From Parvibaculum sp039973015 (GTDB lineage: Bacteria; Pseudomonadota; Alphaproteobacteria; Parvibaculales; Parvibaculaceae), in NCBI RefSeq assembly GCF_039973015.1, contig NZ_JBDWLT010000008.1:434001-498000 (forward strand): a stretch of DNA of 64,000 bases. Direction: 5' to 3'. Position 1 is the stretch's first letter, and each line of letters starts with the position of its first letter. The notes below the pieces were generated by a model. That model saw only the letters and a program-made list of their open reading frames with translations, had not been told where the DNA came from and did not search any database. The position numbers and the translations under genes were made by a program. This document shows, piece by piece, positions 17,004 to 25,012 of this stretch.

Positions 17004-17249
17004 ATGTCGAAGCAGCTTCTTCATCTCGTTGTCGGGGGCGAGCTCACGCATCTCGAAAGCCATGATTTCAAGGACGTGTCGAAGCTCGACATCGTCGGCA
17101 TCTTCCCTAACTATGAGGAGGCTCACAAAGCATGGAAGGCGGCTGCCCAGCGCACCGTCGACAATGCCCATATGCGCTATTTCATCGTCCATCTGCACCG
17201 GCTCATGGACCCTGAACAAGAAGAACAAGAAGGTCAGCATGAGCACTGA
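17004..17249 (+). CDS. DUF4170 family small protein
   Basis: 81 residues. MSKQLLHLVVGGEL, then DIVGIFPNYEEAHKAWKAAA, then MRYFIVHLHRLMDP is the DUF4170 pattern, a small conserved protein of Alphaproteobacteria with no known function. GGAGG seven bases before the ATG at 17004 fixes the start. The acidic, glutamine-rich tail (EQEEQEGQHEH) carries no known motif. Its last 11 bases overlap the TspO start, and in many relatives I recall this gene near the KDO/lipid A cluster, which follows here within about 700 bases. Confidence 0.9.
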   Translation: MSKQLLHLVVGGELTHLESHDFKDVSKLDIVGIFPNYEEAHKAWKAAAQRTVDNAHMRYFIVHLHRLMDPEQEEQEGQHEH

Positions 17250-17763
17250 AGATAACAGCGTCCGCGATCCGGCCGCCCCCCCGAGCGCCCTCACATCCCT
17301 TCTCTACCTCTTTGCCTTTCTCGCGGCCGTCTTTCTCGCGGCCGCCGCGGGCGGCGCCGTGACCGCGACAAGCGTCGGTGACTGGTACCAGCTTCTCGAC
17401 AAGCCGCCGCTCACGCCGGAACCCTGGGTCTTTCCGGTCGTCTGGAATTTTCTCTATTTCCTGATGGCCATTGCCGCCTGGCTCGTCTGGCGGACCTCGG
17501 GGAGCTTCGACCGCTCCGGGCTGCCGCTCGCGATCTTCGGCTGCCAGCTTTCGCTCAATCTCACCTGGAGCATTCTCTTTTTCGGCCTCAAGAGCCCCAC
17601 TCTTGCCTCCGTCGAAGTCATCTTCCTCGACATCGCCATTGCCGGCACGATTGCGTCATTTGCGCGCTACAGCCGTCTTTCGGCTGTTCTCCTGCTGCCC
17701 TATCTGGCATGGGCTCTCTTCGCCACCTATCTCACCATAGGCATTGCCGTCCTGAACCAGTGA
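17239..17763 (+). CDS. tspO: TspO/MBR family tryptophan-rich sensory protein
   Basis: 174 residues with five membrane segments. Signatures include WYQLLDKPPLTPEPWVFPVVWNFLY, whose W-x-P motif is typical of TspO, then LNLTWSILFFGLKSP and a YLAWALFATYLT segment. TspO binds porphyrins and related tetrapyrroles and modulates their breakdown or transport; in Rhodobacter it represses photopigment genes. The N-terminus is about 20 residues longer than usual. It overlaps the DUF4170 gene by 11 bases, indicating coupled translation. Confidence 0.94.
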   Translation: MSTEDNSVRDPAAPPSALTSLLYLFAFLAAVFLAAAAGGAVTATSVGDWYQLLDKPPLTPEPWVFPVVWNFLYFLMAIAAWLVWRTSGSFDRSGLPLAIFGCQLSLNLTWSILFFGLKSPTLASVEVIFLDIAIAGTIASFARYSRLSAVLLLPYLAWALFATYLTIGIAVLNQ

Positions 17764-17845
17764 CGGCCCCAAAATGCCAATTGGATGAAGCGTTTACCAT
17801 TTCAGGGCTTTATGGCGGCTGAGCGCGGCCCGTGATATTGTCCGC

Positions 17846-17916
17846 CCCTTGATTTGGGCCGCTTGATTTGGGACCGCTTGACTTGGGGCCCGCATGACCG
17901 GGGCCCCGCATGACCG
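17846..17916. repeat. Short tandem repeats upstream of the lipid exporter gene
   Basis: Three near-identical copies of CTTGATTTGGG follow each other at 14-15 base spacing (17848-17858, 17862-17872 and 17877-17887, the last with one change). Two copies of CCGCATGACCGGG then follow (17890-17902 and 17905-17917). The array ends 40 bases before the preferred start of the ABC exporter gene. Slippage or protein binding could explain it. Confidence 0.6.
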
Positions 17917-17954
17917 GGCGGCGCGGCGGACGCGCCCCACAGAGACAGGCCAGA

Positions 17955-19853
17955 ATGCCGAGCCAGACCACCGACGCCAAACCCCGCGATCAGAAAGCGG
18001 GTTCGACGCCCCGATCCGATTCCGCGCTGCCGCTGCCTGCGGCGGATCTCGGCATGCGGGACGTCATTTCCCGCATGGCACGGGAGTACCTGAAGCCGCA
18101 TTGGCGCACCGCCGCCATCGCGCTCCTCGCGAGCGTCGTGGTCGCGGCCTCCACCGGCGCCGTTCCCGTCCTCATCAAATATGCACTCGACAATATCGTC
18201 GGCACCGATGCGTGGATGCTGCTCCTCGTCTCGGCAGGCGCCATCGCGGCCACATCGCTTCAGGCCATCGCGACCTATATCTCGCGCGTCAAGATGGCGA
18301 CCATCGGCCAGTACATCGTTGCCGAAATCCAGAAGCGCATGTTCGGACGGATCATGCATGCCGACCTCGCCTGGGTTTCAAAGACGCATTCGGGGCGCTT
18401 TCTTTCCGGCTTCCTCTACGATGCGAACCGTGTTCGCGATACCGTCACCACCTCGGTGATCGATTTCGGGCAGAACCTTCTCACGGTCGTCGCGCTGGTC
18501 GGCGCGATGTTCTGGCTCAACTGGCAGCTCGCGCTGATGGGCGCCGCCGTCATCCCGATTGTCGGCATCGTCGTCGGCAAGCTCGGGCGGCGTACGCGCA
18601 AGGCCGCGAAGCGCAACATGGAAGGCTCCGGCGATCTCACCGCCGTCATCTCCGAGGCGCTCAAGGGCATTCGCGTGGTGAAGGCCTATGATCAGGAATC
18701 GACCGAGATCGGCCGCACCTCCAACACGATCGACACCGTGCGCCATCATGCGCTGAAGGCGATCCGGGCACGCAGCATGGCAAGCCCCATCACCGGCCTC
18801 CTTTCAGGCATCGGCGTCGCCGCCGTTATCTATTTCGGCGGGCGCAGCGTGCAAACGGGCTTTCTCTCCATCGGCGATCTCGGCGGCTTCCTCTCCGCCA
18901 TGCTGCTCGCCTATGAGCCCTTGAAGAAGCTCGCCAATACGCAGACCCTGATGCAGGAAGGGGTCGCGGCGGCCGCGCGCATCTTCCCCATTCTCGACAT
19001 TCAGCCGACGATCACGGTTCCCGGCGATGCAAAGCCGCTCGACGCTGTGGAGGGCACCGTCACCTTCGAAAATGTCCACTTCCACTATGGCGACGGCACA
19101 CCCGCACTCAATGGCGTCGATATCGAAATCCCGAAGGGCCATACGGTCGCGCTTGTCGGCCCCTCCGGCGCGGGCAAGAGCACGATCCTCAATCTCGTGC
19201 CGCGTTTCTACGACCCGACGGAAGGCCGCGTCCTGATCGACGGCAAGGATGTGCGCGAGGTCACGCTGAGTTCTCTGCGCGCAGCAAGCTCGCTCGTCAC
19301 GCAGGAGCCTTTCCTTTTCGACGACACGATCCGCGCCAATATCGCTTATGGAACGCCCGGCGCCACGGATGCGCAAGTCGAGGAGGCCGCGCGAAACGCC
19401 GCCGCGCACGAATTCATCGCGGCTCTCCCCAAGGGCTACGACACCACGGTCGGCGAAGCAGGCTTCAAGCTTTCGGGCGGCCAGCGTCAGCGCATCGCCA
19501 TTGCCCGCGCCATGCTGAAAAACGCCGCGATCCTGCTGCTCGACGAGGCGACCTCCTCGCTCGATACCGCTTCCGAAATTCAGGTGCAGAACGCCCTCTC
19601 GCGCCTCATGCAGGGCCGCACGACGCTTGTCATCGCTCATCGTCTCTCGACCATCAAACACGCGAACACGATCTGCGTGATCGACGAAGGCCGGGTGGTC
19701 GAGCGCGGCAATCATGCCGAGCTTGTCGCGCGGGGCGGTCTCTACGCAGAACTGTCGCGTTCCCAGTTTATCGAAGAGCCGCAAGCCGCTTCGGACAGCG
19801 CGCGCGCCGGCTTGGCGCAAAGCCCGTCCACGGCCGCAGTCGCGGGAGAGTAA
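17955..19853 (+). CDS. ABC exporter, fused membrane and ATPase domains (MsbA-like lipid or multidrug exporter)
   Basis: 632 residues from ATG 17955; an ATG at 17910 lies inside repeated sequence and is less likely. The first 330 residues hold the six-helix membrane domain. The ATPase domain has Walker A GPSGAGKST (about 402-410), signature LSGGQRQRIAIARAM (about 508-522), Walker B ILLLDEATSSLD and the H-loop VIAHRLST. Half-transporters of this type dimerise. Position at the head of the DUF374-WaaA-LpxK-LpxL block, seven bases before DUF374, points to transport of lipid A or a related lipid across the inner membrane. Confidence 0.93.
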   Translation: MPSQTTDAKPRDQKAGSTPRSDSALPLPAADLGMRDVISRMAREYLKPHWRTAAIALLASVVVAASTGAVPVLIKYALDNIVGTDAWMLLLVSAGAIAATSLQAIATYISRVKMATIGQYIVAEIQKRMFGRIMHADLAWVSKTHSGRFLSGFLYDANRVRDTVTTSVIDFGQNLLTVVALVGAMFWLNWQLALMGAAVIPIVGIVVGKLGRRTRKAAKRNMEGSGDLTAVISEALKGIRVVKAYDQESTEIGRTSNTIDTVRHHALKAIRARSMASPITGLLSGIGVAAVIYFGGRSVQTGFLSIGDLGGFLSAMLLAYEPLKKLANTQTLMQEGVAAAARIFPILDIQPTITVPGDAKPLDAVEGTVTFENVHFHYGDGTPALNGVDIEIPKGHTVALVGPSGAGKSTILNLVPRFYDPTEGRVLIDGKDVREVTLSSLRAASSLVTQEPFLFDDTIRANIAYGTPGATDAQVEEAARNAAAHEFIAALPKGYDTTVGEAGFKLSGGQRQRIAIARAMLKNAAILLLDEATSSLDTASEIQVQNALSRLMQGRTTLVIAHRLSTIKHANTICVIDEGRVVERGNHAELVARGGLYAELSRSQFIEEPQAASDSARAGLAQSPSTAAVAGE

Positions 19854-19859
19854 GCATTC

Positions 19860-20603
19860 ATGGCTGGCGACACGAAAAGCAAAACCGAGACCTCGACAAC
19901 ACTCATTGCCTGGCTGATTGCATTCTTCATTCGGCTCGTGCGCCGCACGGGCCGCTTCGAAGTGCGCCGGGGCGATATTGCCGCGCGCTTCTGGGCGGAG
20001 GACAAACCCTTCGTCGCCGCCACCTGGCACGGACAGAACATGATCCTGCCGACCTTCTGGCACAACTGGCGCGAGATGCGCATTCTCGTCTCGAAGCATG
20101 GCGATGGTGAAATCGTCGCCAGTGTCATGCGCTTCCTGGGCGTCGGCACCATTCGCGGCGCGGGCGTGCCCAAGGGCGAAGAGCGCGTTCACAAGCAGAA
20201 GGGCAAGGGCGGCGCGGGTGCTCTGCGCGCCATGGTTCGTGCGCTCGGCGAGAATATTTCCATCGGCCTCACCGCCGACCTGCCGCCCGGCCCCGCGCGC
20301 CGCGCGGGCGAGGGCATTGTCATGTTGGCGCGGCTTTCGGGCCGTCCCATCGTTCCCGTCGCCGCCACCACGGCCGCGCGCATCCAGCTCAACAACTGGG
20401 ACAAGTTCACGATCAACCTTCCCTTCTCCCGGGGTGCGCTCGTCTGGGGCGAGCCGATCTATGTTCCGCGCGATGCGACGCCGGAAGAGCTCGAAGCCGC
20501 GCGGCAGCGCGTCGAAGACGGGCTCAATGCCGTTGCGCTCGAAGCCGAGGAGATTTGCGGCCGCGTACCGCGCAAGCAGGACAAGGGAGCGGTCGCGCAT
20601 TGA
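19860..20603 (+). CDS. DUF374 family (LpxJ-like) acyltransferase
   Basis: 247 residues. A hydrophobic anchor (AWLIAFFIRLV, about 17-27) precedes a lysophospholipid-acyltransferase-like domain with ATWHGQNMILP (about 54-64), ILVSKHGDGEIVASVM, LTADLPPGPARRAGEG and RPIVPVAATTAAR. DUF374 proteins include LpxJ, a secondary lipid A acyltransferase first described in Helicobacter and Campylobacter. An HX4D/E box of LpxL type is not present; WHGQ sits at its place. The four bases around its stop and the close spacing to waaA indicate one operon. Acyl chain and acceptor are unknown here. Confidence 0.9.
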   Translation: MAGDTKSKTETSTTLIAWLIAFFIRLVRRTGRFEVRRGDIAARFWAEDKPFVAATWHGQNMILPTFWHNWREMRILVSKHGDGEIVASVMRFLGVGTIRGAGVPKGEERVHKQKGKGGAGALRAMVRALGENISIGLTADLPPGPARRAGEGIVMLARLSGRPIVPVAATTAARIQLNNWDKFTINLPFSRGALVWGEPIYVPRDATPEELEAARQRVEDGLNAVALEAEEICGRVPRKQDKGAVAH

Positions 20604-20619
20604 GCGGCCTTTGTCCGGC

Positions 20620-21930
20620 ATGACGGGAAAAGCGCCATCCCTCGGTCTCTTCTTCTATCGGACGATGACGCGCGCGGTTTCGCCGCTTGTGCCGCTTCTG
20701 CTGCGCCGCCGCGAAGCGCGCGGCAAGGAAGACACGGCGCGCCTCGGCGAACGTCTCGGTGTGGCCTCCCGTCCGCGCCCCGATGGTCCCCTTGTCTGGC
20801 TGCATGGTGCAAGCGTCGGCGAATCGCTTTCCATTCTGCCGCTCGTCACGCGCCTTCTTGCCGCTCGTCCGGGGCTGCACGTCCTTGTCACCACCGGCAC
20901 CGTCACCTCCGCAAAGCTCATGGCGGAGCGCCTGCCCGAAGGTGCCGTTCATCAATATGTGCCGCTCGATCATCCTGACTACTGCGCGCGTTTCATCGAT
21001 CACTGGCGCCCCGATCTCGCGATCTGGATCGAATCCGAATTCTGGCCGAATCTCATCGCCGCCACGGACAGGCACGGTGTGCCGCTCGCTCTCGTCAATG
21101 CGCGCATCACCGCGCGGTCGGCACATAACTGGCGTCATGCCCCCGCCTTCATCGCCGATCTTCTCTCGCGCTTTCGCCTCATCATGGCGCAGGATCGCGC
21201 CTCGGCCGCGCGGCTTCGCGAGCTTGGCGCGGCGGAGGTTCTGGAGCCCGGCAATCTGAAGCACGATGCGCCTGCGCTTTCCGTCGATAAGGCAGAGCTT
21301 GCGCGCCTTCGCGCCATGACCGCCGGGCGAACGATCTGGGTCGCCACCAATACGCATGAGGGCGAAGAGCGCGCGGCGGGCGAAGCGCATACCCTTCTTG
21401 CCGCGTCGCATCCCGGCCTCCTCACCATCGTCGTGCCGCGCCACCCCGCTCGCGGACAAGCCATCGGGCAAGAACTCACCGCGACCGGCCTCAGCGTCGC
21501 CCGGCGCGCAACCGGCGATACCATCACGCCAGCCACGCAGATCTATCTTGCCGATACGCTCGGCGAAGTCGGCCTCTTCTATTCGCTGACAGATCTCGTC
21601 TTTATCGGCGGCACATTCGGCGATACAGGCGGACATAACCCTTTCGAGGCCGCGCGCTTCGGCTGCGCTCTTCTCGCAGGCCCTTCCGATTTCAATTTTG
21701 CCGAAGCATTCCCCGCCTTCGAGGAAGCGGGCGCCATGTTGCGCGTTGCCAATGCGGCCTCTCTCGCTGCGGCCGCCGCTCGCCTTCTCGCCAGCGAGAG
21801 TGAACGCAGGCGCATGGGTGCTGCGGCACAGCGGATCGCCAGCGGCGACAGCGGCGCAACGGAGCGCACACTCGACGCCTTGCTCGCGCTTCTGCCCGCG
21901 CCTGAAGCGAGGAGCGCAAACCATGCGTGA
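20620..21930 (+). CDS. waaA: 3-deoxy-D-manno-octulosonic acid transferase
   Basis: 436 residues, close to the usual 420-430. It adds KDO to lipid IVA or lipid A precursor at the inner membrane. A short N-terminal hydrophobic stretch is followed by LVWLHGASVGESLS (about 58-71), where the glutamate is the expected catalytic base, IWIESEFWPNLI, and the GT-B C-terminal site GGTFGDTGGHNPFEAARFG (about 329-347). ATG 20620 was chosen over TTG 20611. It overlaps lpxK by eight bases. Confidence 0.96.
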   Translation: MTGKAPSLGLFFYRTMTRAVSPLVPLLLRRREARGKEDTARLGERLGVASRPRPDGPLVWLHGASVGESLSILPLVTRLLAARPGLHVLVTTGTVTSAKLMAERLPEGAVHQYVPLDHPDYCARFIDHWRPDLAIWIESEFWPNLIAATDRHGVPLALVNARITARSAHNWRHAPAFIADLLSRFRLIMAQDRASAARLRELGAAEVLEPGNLKHDAPALSVDKAELARLRAMTAGRTIWVATNTHEGEERAAGEAHTLLAASHPGLLTIVVPRHPARGQAIGQELTATGLSVARRATGDTITPATQIYLADTLGEVGLFYSLTDLVFIGGTFGDTGGHNPFEAARFGCALLAGPSDFNFAEAFPAFEEAGAMLRVANAASLAAAAARLLASESERRRMGAAAQRIASGDSGATERTLDALLALLPAPEARSANHA

Positions 21931-22951
21931 ACCCCGCTTCTGGTATCCCGCAAAGCGCGGGTCTGTCCCGCTCGCCGCCAGGCTTCTTTCGCCTCTGGGC
22001 AGTCTCTACGGCCTTGCCGGACGCCTGCGTCTTGCGAGGACGAAGCCGGAAAGGGCTGCCATTCCGGTCATCTGCATCGGCAATGTCACCGTGGGGGGCG
22101 CTGGCAAGACGCCGCTCGCTCTCACCATTGCCGAGCGCCTTGTCGCGCGCGGCGAGAAGGTTCATTTCCTGACGCGCGGTTATGGCGGGCGCGAGGCGGG
22201 TCCGATCCGTGTCGATCCTGCTCACCACGGGGCGGAAGATGTCGGGGACGAGCCGCTGCTTCTCGCCGCCGTCGCACCTGTCTGGGTTGCTGCGAACCGG
22301 CCCGAGGGCGCCGCTGCCGCCATTCGCGGGGGCGCCGGCATCATCGTCATGGATGACGGCTTGCAGAACCCCTCCCTCACCAAGGATTTCTCGATCCTCG
22401 TCGTCGACGCCGCGAGCGGCCTCGGCAATGGCCGTCTCATGCCTGCGGGGCCCCTGCGCGAAAAAGCCGACAACGCCCTCACGCGCACCAATGCGCTGAT
22501 CCTCACGGGGCGGGGTCATGCGGGCGATGGCGTCGCCGCGCGGGCTCGGGCTCGCGGTATTCCGGTTTTCAATTCCATCGTGCGCCCCGCTTCCCTGCCC
22601 GCGTTTGACGAGGGGCCGCATCTCGCTTTCGCAGGCATCGGCAAACCCGAAAAGTTCTTCCGTACCCTGCGTGAACTGGGCGTCGAACTCGCGGACACCG
22701 TTTCATTTCCGGACCATCATGTCTTCCGCGAGAAGGATGCGCTCGGCCTTCTCGTCAAGGCGCGCGAACTCGGTGCGCAGCTCATCACCACCGAGAAGGA
22801 TGCAGCGCGGCTCACACATGCCCCTGCGGCCAGTGCCCGCGCGCGGCTCGCGGCGGCGGCGCGCGTCCTGCCGGTGCGTGCTCTTGTCGGCGACATCGAT
22901 GCGCTCATGGCGCAGATAATGGATGCCGTGGTTCGCGCCAGACGGCGCTGA
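21923..22951 (+). CDS. lpxK: Tetraacyldisaccharide 4'-kinase
   Basis: 342 residues. It phosphorylates the 4' position of the lipid A disaccharide. The N-terminal FWYPAKRGSVPLAARLLSPL region sits at the membrane; the P-loop is IGNVTVGGAGKTP (about 52-64), followed by FLTRGYGG, VGDEPLLLA, IIVMDDGLQNPSL and, late, FPDHHVF. All are typical of LpxK. The eight-base overlap with waaA suggests coupled translation; lpxL starts 46 bases after the stop. Confidence 0.96.
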   Translation: MREPRFWYPAKRGSVPLAARLLSPLGSLYGLAGRLRLARTKPERAAIPVICIGNVTVGGAGKTPLALTIAERLVARGEKVHFLTRGYGGREAGPIRVDPAHHGAEDVGDEPLLLAAVAPVWVAANRPEGAAAAIRGGAGIIVMDDGLQNPSLTKDFSILVVDAASGLGNGRLMPAGPLREKADNALTRTNALILTGRGHAGDGVAARARARGIPVFNSIVRPASLPAFDEGPHLAFAGIGKPEKFFRTLRELGVELADTVSFPDHHVFREKDALGLLVKARELGAQLITTEKDAARLTHAPAASARARLAAAARVLPVRALVGDIDALMAQIMDAVVRARRR

Positions 22952-22954
22952 AGC

Positions 22955-22979
22955 TGCTATAAGTTTTTGTCACAAAAAC
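22955..22979 (+). promoter_or_regulatory. Possible promoter with a 17-base perfect palindrome
   Basis: GTTTTTGT-C-ACAAAAAC (22963-22979) is a perfect palindrome in the 46-base gap between lpxK and lpxL. It directly follows TGCTATAAG, a plausible -10 region (TATAAG at 22958-22963). The position, overlapping a likely transcription start, would suit a repressor site or a weak hairpin. No T-tract follows, so it is not a standard terminator. Confidence 0.45.
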
Positions 22980-22997
22980 AAGAATCGGCCAGGGCGC

Positions 22998-23927
22998 ATG
23001 GCTCGCAAAGGCAAGTTCCTATATCTGCTCGAATATGCCGCACTGAAGGCGACGCTCGCGTTTTTCGGCTCGATGAATATCGACCGCGCTTCGGATACCG
23101 GCGGCTGGCTCGGCAGCCGCATCGGCCCGCGCCTGCCCTTCAGCAACAGGGCGCGCGACAATATTGCCCGCGCCATGCCCGAGCTGACGGCTGAAGAGCG
23201 CGAGCGCATCGTCACCGGCATGTGGGACAATCTCGGCCGCACCATTGCCGAATACGCGCATCTGCCCGTTTTCGCGCGTCCCGAGGAGCGCCACCGTTTC
23301 GATGTCGTCCATGCGGAGGCGTTGCGCGCGCTGGCGGCGTCGGGCAATGGCGGCATTTTCGTTTCGGGTCATTTCGCGAATTGGGAAATCCTGCCCGTCG
23401 TCATGCAGTTCGAGGGGCTCGCGGGCGGCGAGGTCTATCGCCATGCGAACAATCCTTACGTGAACGAATGGATGATCGCGTTGCGCGAACGCGTGACACA
23501 GGCGGTACAGGTGCCGAAGGGCGCGCCCGGCGCGCGCACGCTGGTGAAGCTGCTGCGCGAGGACAAGTTCATCGCCATGCTCACCGACCAGAAAATGAAT
23601 GACGGCGTCGAGGCGAAACTTTTCGGCCTTCGCGCCATGACGACGCCCGCGCCCGCGGGCCTCGCGGTGCGCTACAATGTACCCATCGTTCCGGCCTGGC
23701 TTGAGCGCGTGAAGGGCGCAACCTTTCGCGTCACCGTCTACGATCCGATCACGCCGCGTCCCGGTGCCGATCCCGTCGAGGACATCATGCGCATCACGCA
23801 GGAACTCAACGACTTCCTCGAAGCGCGCATCCGCGAACGGCCGCATGAATGGCTGTGGCTGCATAACCGCTGGACGAAACAGAAGAAGACGCGGCGCGGG
23901 CGGCTTGCGCGCCAGACGAAAAACTAG
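22998..23927 (+). CDS. lpxL: Lipid A biosynthesis (lauroyl-type) acyltransferase, LpxL/HtrB family
   Basis: 309 residues from ATG 22998. It transfers a secondary acyl chain to KDO-lipid A. The HX4E catalytic box is GHFANWE (about 124-130), followed by TDQKMNDGV, LGLR-like FGLRAMTTPAPAGLA and the late RIRERPHEWLWLHNRW block, all characteristic of the family. A basic tail (KQKKTRRGRLARQTK) is cytoplasmic. This block therefore contains two different acyltransferase types, DUF374 and LpxL. The stop shares CTAG with the convergent M23 peptidase gene. Confidence 0.95.
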   Translation: MARKGKFLYLLEYAALKATLAFFGSMNIDRASDTGGWLGSRIGPRLPFSNRARDNIARAMPELTAEERERIVTGMWDNLGRTIAEYAHLPVFARPEERHRFDVVHAEALRALAASGNGGIFVSGHFANWEILPVVMQFEGLAGGEVYRHANNPYVNEWMIALRERVTQAVQVPKGAPGARTLVKLLREDKFIAMLTDQKMNDGVEAKLFGLRAMTTPAPAGLAVRYNVPIVPAWLERVKGATFRVTVYDPITPRPGADPVEDIMRITQELNDFLEARIRERPHEWLWLHNRWTKQKKTRRGRLARQTKN

Positions 23928-24748
23928 CCGCCGTCCTTCGGCATAGGCCCCGCAAGCAGTTGCGGGTCGAGATAGGCGCCGCGCCAGTACATGCCCCAAT
24001 GGAGATGCGGGCCTGTCGCGCGGCCCGTACCGCCGACCGCACCGATCACATCGCCCTGCTTCACCACATCGCCGGTTTTCACATCGAGGCGGCTCATATG
24101 CATGATGAGCGTCGTCACGCCCTGCCCGTGATCGAGGAAAACGAGCCCGCCTTCGAAATACATGTCGGCATCGGCGAGCGTCACCACGCCGCCGGCCGGT
24201 GCCTGGATCGGCGTTCCCGTCGTCGCGGCCACATCGACACCGTAATGCGGGCGGCGCGGCTCGCCATTGTAATAGCGCTGCGAACCGAAGACGCCCGATA
24301 TCGTGCCTGTCACCGGCCAGAGGAAGCTTTGCGTGAACCAGCTTCCTTCCGCGCGGGTCTTGCGCGCTTCCGTCTTCAGCTTCGTGCCACGCGCAATCGC
24401 CGCCATGGCTTCAGGCGGCGGCGAGACATATTTCTGCGGCACGCCTTCGACGCGCTGGATCTGCCACTTGCGCTTCGCAATGGCGAGTGTGCGTTCCTCC
24501 ACCGTGCCGTCGGGATAGACGACGCGCAGCTTCGCGTCCGTTTCGTGGTCGCGGTCGAAGCCCATGGCGAAGGTGCCGTCCCCGTCCACATCGAGCATCA
24601 TGCCGTCGAGCGAGGCCTTGGCGCCCGGCACCGCATGGCCGATCGCGAGGCCGCCCTGCGTCATGCCGCCGGACAGTTCGAGCCGCGCATCGGCCAGTGC
24701 CGGAACGGCAAGGAAAAGAAAACCTGCGAGAAGTCCCAAAACCCGCAT
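23924..24748 (-). CDS. M23 family metallopeptidase (LytM domain), exported
   Basis: 274 residues. Signal peptide MRVLGLLAGFLFLAVPALA with AxA cleavage. The C-terminal LytM domain keeps the full zinc site: His168 and Asp172 in PHYGVD, His217 in IMHMSR, and His248-x-His250 in PHLHWG, so it should be an active endopeptidase on peptidoglycan cross-links. Residues 30-130 resemble a small beta domain that may position the enzyme. The start overlaps the stop of the DUF2093 gene (ATGA), and xseA lies further upstream on the same strand. Confidence 0.94.
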   Translation of the reverse strand: MRVLGLLAGFLFLAVPALADARLELSGGMTQGGLAIGHAVPGAKASLDGMMLDVDGDGTFAMGFDRDHETDAKLRVVYPDGTVEERTLAIAKRKWQIQRVEGVPQKYVSPPPEAMAAIARGTKLKTEARKTRAEGSWFTQSFLWPVTGTISGVFGSQRYYNGEPRRPHYGVDVAATTGTPIQAPAGGVVTLADADMYFEGGLVFLDHGQGVTTLIMHMSRLDVKTGDVVKQGDVIGAVGGTGRATGPHLHWGMYWRGAYLDPQLLAGPMPKDGG

Positions 24749-24966
24749 CAACCGGCGAGCCCCTTTTCGCGCATCCGCTTCAGCGAGGCATCGGGCGTCG
24801 CATAGGCCTCCTGCAGGTCGACATTCCAGTAGCGCAGCTCGTCGAGCGGAATATGCACGCCCGTCACCGCGCAGGTCACATAGGCGCCCGGCCGCACGAC
24901 GTGATACTCCCCGTCGCCATAGACGAGTTCCGCCTCGCCGCCGCCCATCTTGTCGATCCTGTTCAT
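24748..24966 (-). CDS. DUF2093 family small protein
   Basis: 72 residues. The pattern GEAELVYGDGEYHVVRPG, CAVTGVHIPLDELRYWNVD and QEAYATP is the DUF2093 signature, a conserved alphaproteobacterial protein of unknown function. The second ATG (24966) is chosen because AGAGG lies eight bases before it; the first (24972) would leave only two bases. It overlaps the M23 gene by ATGA and follows xseA by 46 bases. One cysteine only, so no zinc ribbon. Confidence 0.9.
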   Translation of the reverse strand: MNRIDKMGGGEAELVYGDGEYHVVRPGAYVTCAVTGVHIPLDELRYWNVDLQEAYATPDASLKRMREKGLAG

Positions 24967-25012
24967 ACGCATAACCTCTTTTCGCGCACTCTAGCCTCTC
25001 GCACGGCTTCAA

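Noticed and set aside
18804..20621. 605-codon minus-strand frame opposite the exporter and DUF374 genes
   Set aside because: Spans two well-supported plus-strand genes and has no domain signal.
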